A stretch of DNA of 64,000 nt from Chryseobacterium sp. S0630 (GTDB lineage: Bacteria > Bacteroidota > Bacteroidia > Flavobacteriales > Weeksellaceae), in the NCBI RefSeq assembly GCF_024158915.1, contig NZ_JAMZGF010000008.1, forward strand, positions 62,001-126,000, read 5' to 3'. Under the pieces are notes generated by a model. The model searched no databases. It saw nothing but the letters and a program-made list of their open reading frames with translations, and was not told where the DNA came from. Of this stretch, positions 60,803-64,000 are shown in pieces. Position numbers and translations under genes: made by a program. The stretch's first letter is position 1. Every line of letters starts with the position of its first letter.

Positions 60803-61864
60803 TTATGATTCATAATTTAAGAGCAGATCAATAAAGTAAGAATAGGTAACTGAGCCTTCCTGCTGATTGCTTTTCAGAAACAGGTTATTGGTAAATCCAA
60901 AGAAGTCATCCAACCATCCCTGATGATGAAAAACAAAACTTTTTTCATAAGCACGATCTCTTTTCATAGCTGGAGAGTATTGATGAAGAATATTCTTTAC
61001 AAACTGTGGGTCTTCCTCCACAATGAACCTTAAAAGACTTTTTAAAGTGAAAAATTCAGTACTGTATCTCAGTTCAGTGTTAGTAGAGTGAATACCTATC
61101 AGATATCCCACAAAATTTGCCTCCTGTTCTCTTGCAAAACCTAATTGATGGGAGCTTTCATGGGCTGTGGTGAAAGGGATGAAAGTATGGGGTAATCCGG
61201 AGTTGTACTGAGCTTCTGCGGTAAAGGGATTGTAATATCCAAGAATCCCGGTAAAGTTCATTACATTTTTAAACAGACTTGGTTTGATATCCAGAATTTG
61301 AGGAGCTTTTTTATCTGATATATAAGAAGGTAGTTTGGTCTGTTGGTACAGGATTTCCTTTTGTATATCCGTAAGGTTGGTGATAATAAAAACACCATTT
61401 TTATCTTCATGAACAGACTGTCTGGTTTGCTTGCATTTTTCAAGATAGACAAGGGCTAATTTTTTTGCCTTATTCATATCGGGTTCCTCCTGGCTGGAAA
61501 GTTTTTTAATGATTGGAGTCTGGAAATACAGCATCCCCCAAAATATCTGATAGATGAGATAAAAAATATTGACAATCATCAGAATTCTGATTAAAGAATG
61601 ATTTCTTTTCTCTTTACTGAATAAAGAGATCAGATAATACAGAAGGAAAACTCCCAGTAGAATGTATATAAGATCTCCAACAGAAAACGGAATCCAGCTG
61701 AACAGTATCTGATGAATTCCTTTCTGAAATTCAAAAAAACTTTCAAAAAAAGAAATCATCACTTTGGATTTTGAGAATCCATAAAACAAAAGAAATTGGG
61801 CAAGTAAAACACCTGCCCAAAATCTCTTTTTCTTATATATGTTTGTTGTTATATTAATGACCAT
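60803..61864 (-). CDS. DUF3810 membrane metalloprotease-like protein
   Basis: A 353-residue protein with three N-terminal membrane helices (about 15-32, 60-80, 92-112) and a soluble domain carrying HESSH at 235-239 and downstream Glu in FAREQEANF, a zinc-protease-like motif of DUF3810. I start at the ATG at 61864 rather than at an upstream TTG; it overlaps the end of the sugar transporter gene by 11 nt, so they are coupled. Function not known. Confidence 0.85.
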   Translation of the reverse strand: MVINITTNIYKKKRFWAGVLLAQFLLFYGFSKSKVMISFFESFFEFQKGIHQILFSWIPFSVGDLIYILLGVFLLYYLISLFSKEKRNHSLIRILMIVNIFYLIYQIFWGMLYFQTPIIKKLSSQEEPDMNKAKKLALVYLEKCKQTRQSVHEDKNGVFIITNLTDIQKEILYQQTKLPSYISDKKAPQILDIKPSLFKNVMNFTGILGYYNPFTAEAQYNSGLPHTFIPFTTAHESSHQLGFAREQEANFVGYLIGIHSTNTELRYSTEFFTLKSLLRFIVEEDPQFVKNILHQYSPAMKRDRAYEKSFVFHHQGWLDDFFGFTNNLFLKSNQQEGSVTYSYFIDLLLNYES

Positions 61865-63299
61865 TACCTTTAGATACTTTATCCAGATCAATGCCCTGAG
61901 CTTTCAGAATCCCACTTACACGGATTGCATAGAATGCAAGATAAGCAAAACAAATAACCCCTACGATATAACTGAAATGAATATTGGTAATATCTGCAAT
62001 ATAACCCTGTATAAAGCTTACAATACCTCCACCCATAATCATCATAATAAGGTATCCTGAACCTTGGTTAGTGTGCTTTCCAAGTCCGTTGATAGCCAAT
62101 GCGAAAATACAAGGCCATAAAGTAGAACAGAAAAGACCTACGCTGGTAAATGCATACACAGATACCATCCCTGTAGTGAACATACCGATAAGCAATGCTG
62201 TGATCCCTGCCAGAGAGAAGATTAAAAGCATTCTTGCTGGATTTCCTTTGCTTAAGATGTCACAGATAATCATCGCAATGATGATGAATCCATATACATA
62301 GAAAGGAGAAAGGTCATGCTTGGCAAGTGCATTCACGAATAAAAACACTCCAAACGCAAGATAAGGTGCTAAGAATCTTAAGATCTTTTTAAATCCGGCA
62401 TTCACGTCAAATGCTTCTACAGCACCTGTCCAACGGCCAATCATTAATGAAGCCCAATATAAAGAGATGTAAGGAGCTACATCTTTTGTTTCAAATCCTA
62501 AATTTTTTTCCATATAAGCAGGAAGGTTACTTGCAGTAGAAACTTCCACTCCTACATAAACGAAGATGGCAATCATTCCCATTACCAATTGAGGATACTG
62601 GAAAGCCGAGGTTCTGTGTTCTCCCGGAGTTACATCATCTGTATTCTCAGTATTCGTTGGCGTTACAGCAGGAAGGGAAGAGAATTTAAGCATTAAAGCT
62701 ACCAGAGCAAAAGCTGCTCCTAATATAAGGTAAGGTACTTTTACACTTTCTATACTCGCTTCCGTATTACCGGCACTTGCAGAACCGAAAATAGCAAATG
62801 CAACGATAAGTGGTCCAATGGTAGTTCCTAAGTTATTGATTCCTCCAGCCATTGTTAATCGCTGAGATCCCGTTTCTGTAGGGCCTACTTCAATAGCAAG
62901 CGGATTGGCCACGATCTGCTGAAGAGAGAATCCCAAACCTACAATAAATAATCCGGAGATCATTAACGGGAAAGAATGCATATTGGCGGCAGGGTAGAAC
63001 AGCAATGTTCCCATGGCGGAAATCAAAAGTCCTACAATAAGACCGTTTTTGTATCCGATTTTATTGATCAAATCCTGTTTAAGGCTCTTTGATACAAGCA
63101 TATAAATTAAAGAACCTACAGTGTACGCTACATAGAAGCATATCTGTACCAACATACTCTCGGTTTGAGATAAATTGAAGGCTTTTTGAAAAACTGGGAT
63201 CAGAATATCATTACTGGCTGCTACAAATCCCCAAAAGAAGAATACAGTAACCAACGGAATGAATTGGGCCCAATTGGTTTGTTTAGAATAATTTGACAT
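61854..63299 (-). CDS. Glucose/galactose-type MFS sugar transporter (FucP/GluP family)
   Basis: A 481-residue protein with 12 membrane helices. The FHS-family start FIPLVTVFFFWGFVAASNDILIPVFQ and helix-6-to-7 loop with charged linker agree with sugar:proton symporters. I start at the ATG at 63299 (MSNYSKQTNW), not at 63323. The stop overlaps the DUF3810 start. Substrate (glucose, galactose or fucose) not defined. Confidence 0.9.
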   Translation of the reverse strand: MSNYSKQTNWAQFIPLVTVFFFWGFVAASNDILIPVFQKAFNLSQTESMLVQICFYVAYTVGSLIYMLVSKSLKQDLINKIGYKNGLIVGLLISAMGTLLFYPAANMHSFPLMISGLFIVGLGFSLQQIVANPLAIEVGPTETGSQRLTMAGGINNLGTTIGPLIVAFAIFGSASAGNTEASIESVKVPYLILGAAFALVALMLKFSSLPAVTPTNTENTDDVTPGEHRTSAFQYPQLVMGMIAIFVYVGVEVSTASNLPAYMEKNLGFETKDVAPYISLYWASLMIGRWTGAVEAFDVNAGFKKILRFLAPYLAFGVFLFVNALAKHDLSPFYVYGFIIIAMIICDILSKGNPARMLLIFSLAGITALLIGMFTTGMVSVYAFTSVGLFCSTLWPCIFALAINGLGKHTNQGSGYLIMMIMGGGIVSFIQGYIADITNIHFSYIVGVICFAYLAFYAIRVSGILKAQGIDLDKVSKGNGH

Positions 63300-63329
63300 A
63301 TTTATTATAGATTTCACAAACAAATATAA

Positions 63330-64000
63330 CTATTTCCTTTCAACGGAATACCTGATTAAGGTTTTTTTTATTGTCTCATAAGCCTCTGCCTTTAAGTCTT
63401 TTGGCGAATCTGTAGGCTCAATGATTCCATTGAAATACACCTTTACTCTTCCCGGATAGCCTTTTGAGTTTTCAAAAGGGAACATTTCCTTGAGTCCCAC
63501 AAAGGTATAAACAGCTATAGGAGAATGATGTTTTGAAGACAGCATAAATGCACCGTCCTTAAAATCATCCAGGATAATAGAAGTGTCGTCCGGTACACCA
63601 CCTTCAGGAAAAAGGGCAATACTGTTGCCTTCTTCCATCTTCTCGGCACACCTGCGGTACACATCTGCACGGCTTTTTGCACTGGCTCTGTCTACCATTA
63701 CACATATCCTTTTATAGATGGTTCCGAAAATCGGAATCTTTACCAGTTCTTTTTTTCCTACAAAACAGATCGGATGATCAGGAAACAGAATGCATACCAG
63801 CATAATGTCCATAATGGACGTATGATTGGAAATGAACACGTAAGGAATATTCTTATCTTTTTCCTGCTCCGAAAGTTTAATCAGATCATATCTGAAGCCC
63901 ATTCCGTAGAACATACCATAACACCAGAGTCTGACGAGTTTATAACCGTACTTGTAATGCTTTTTGTTAAAAGATAAAATAAAGACAGGAATCCCAATAG
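63330..64000 (-). CDS. 1-acyl-sn-glycerol-3-phosphate acyltransferase PlsC-like, partial (N-terminus beyond window)
   Basis: The reading frame stays open from the window edge (FNKKHYKYGYKLVRLWCYGM...) to the stop at 63330. The acyltransferase motifs are complete: NHTSIMD (H-x4-D, motif I) and FPEGG (motif III). It makes phosphatidic acid at the inner membrane. An internal ATG at 63914 exists, but the upstream residues are family-like, so the real start lies outside the window. Confidence 0.92.
   Translation of the reverse strand, partial: IGIPVFILSFNKKHYKYGYKLVRLWCYGMFYGMGFRYDLIKLSEQEKDKNIPYVFISNHTSIMDIMLVCILFPDHPICFVGKKELVKIPIFGTIYKRICVMVDRASAKSRADVYRRCAEKMEEGNSIALFPEGGVPDDTSIILDDFKDGAFMLSSKHHSPIAVYTFVGLKEMFPFENSKGYPGRVKVYFNGIIEPTDSPKDLKAEAYETIKKTLIRYSVERK

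Overview
The window looks like chromosomal DNA from a Flavobacteriales bacterium of the Chryseobacterium type (Weeksellaceae). This is inferred from low GC, the Bacteroidota promoter form (TTG, about 19 bp, TAnnTTTG) upstream of several genes, weak Shine-Dalgarno signals, type IX secretion (T9SS) C-terminal sorting domains, a SusC/SusD pair and the gene families present. No species can be assigned from sequence reading alone.

Layout. 1-2020: two tandem M43-type metalloprotease lipoproteins, the first cut by the window edge. 2269-4890: an operon of a small acidic protein, a membrane protein, a NarL-type histidine kinase and a LuxR-type response regulator. 5094-7979: a six-Cys double-glycine-leader peptide and clpB. 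8537-24922: a phenylacetate (paa) catabolic cluster, paaR-K-E-A-B-C-(hydrolase)-D-G-H-(hypothetical)-I-J-Y-(RAYT)-(esterase)-Z. Its intergenic gaps carry a family of AT-rich imperfect inverted repeats; one copy encloses a broken S23-type four-helix-bundle gene. A REP-associated transposase flanked by palindromes sits before paaZ, and PaaZ carries an extra C-terminal DUF1569-like domain.

25043-33741: a lipoprotein, a second six-Cys leader peptide, a CPBP protease, a DUF4241 / SMUG2-like glycosylase / DEAH helicase group, a T9SS cargo protein, a tail-collar protein and a crotonase. 34157-38635: SusC/SusD. 38802-44072: membrane-protein genes around a small winged-helix regulator, with two copies of a palindrome ACTTTG-N5-CAAAGT lying on promoters. 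44127-54204: lipoproteins, a T9SS subtilase, dtd, greA, a HIT protein, clpX, secreted proteins and tRNA-Met(CAT).

54571-60131 is the most interesting block: a C39-peptidase ABC exporter, an HlyD-type adaptor, a six-Cys double-glycine peptide, and a membrane protein fusing a C39-like domain, a VKOR domain and a DsbA-like thioredoxin domain. I infer a dedicated export and disulfide-folding system for small Cys-rich peptides. Two unlinked peptides (5094-5246 and 25889-26050) would be additional cargo. A palindrome-containing motif upstream of the 25889 and 56161 peptide genes is nearly identical, and related copies precede the exporter and the tail-collar gene, suggesting a regulon. The window ends with a candidate small RNA, a DUF3810 protease, a sugar transporter and a partial PlsC acyltransferase.
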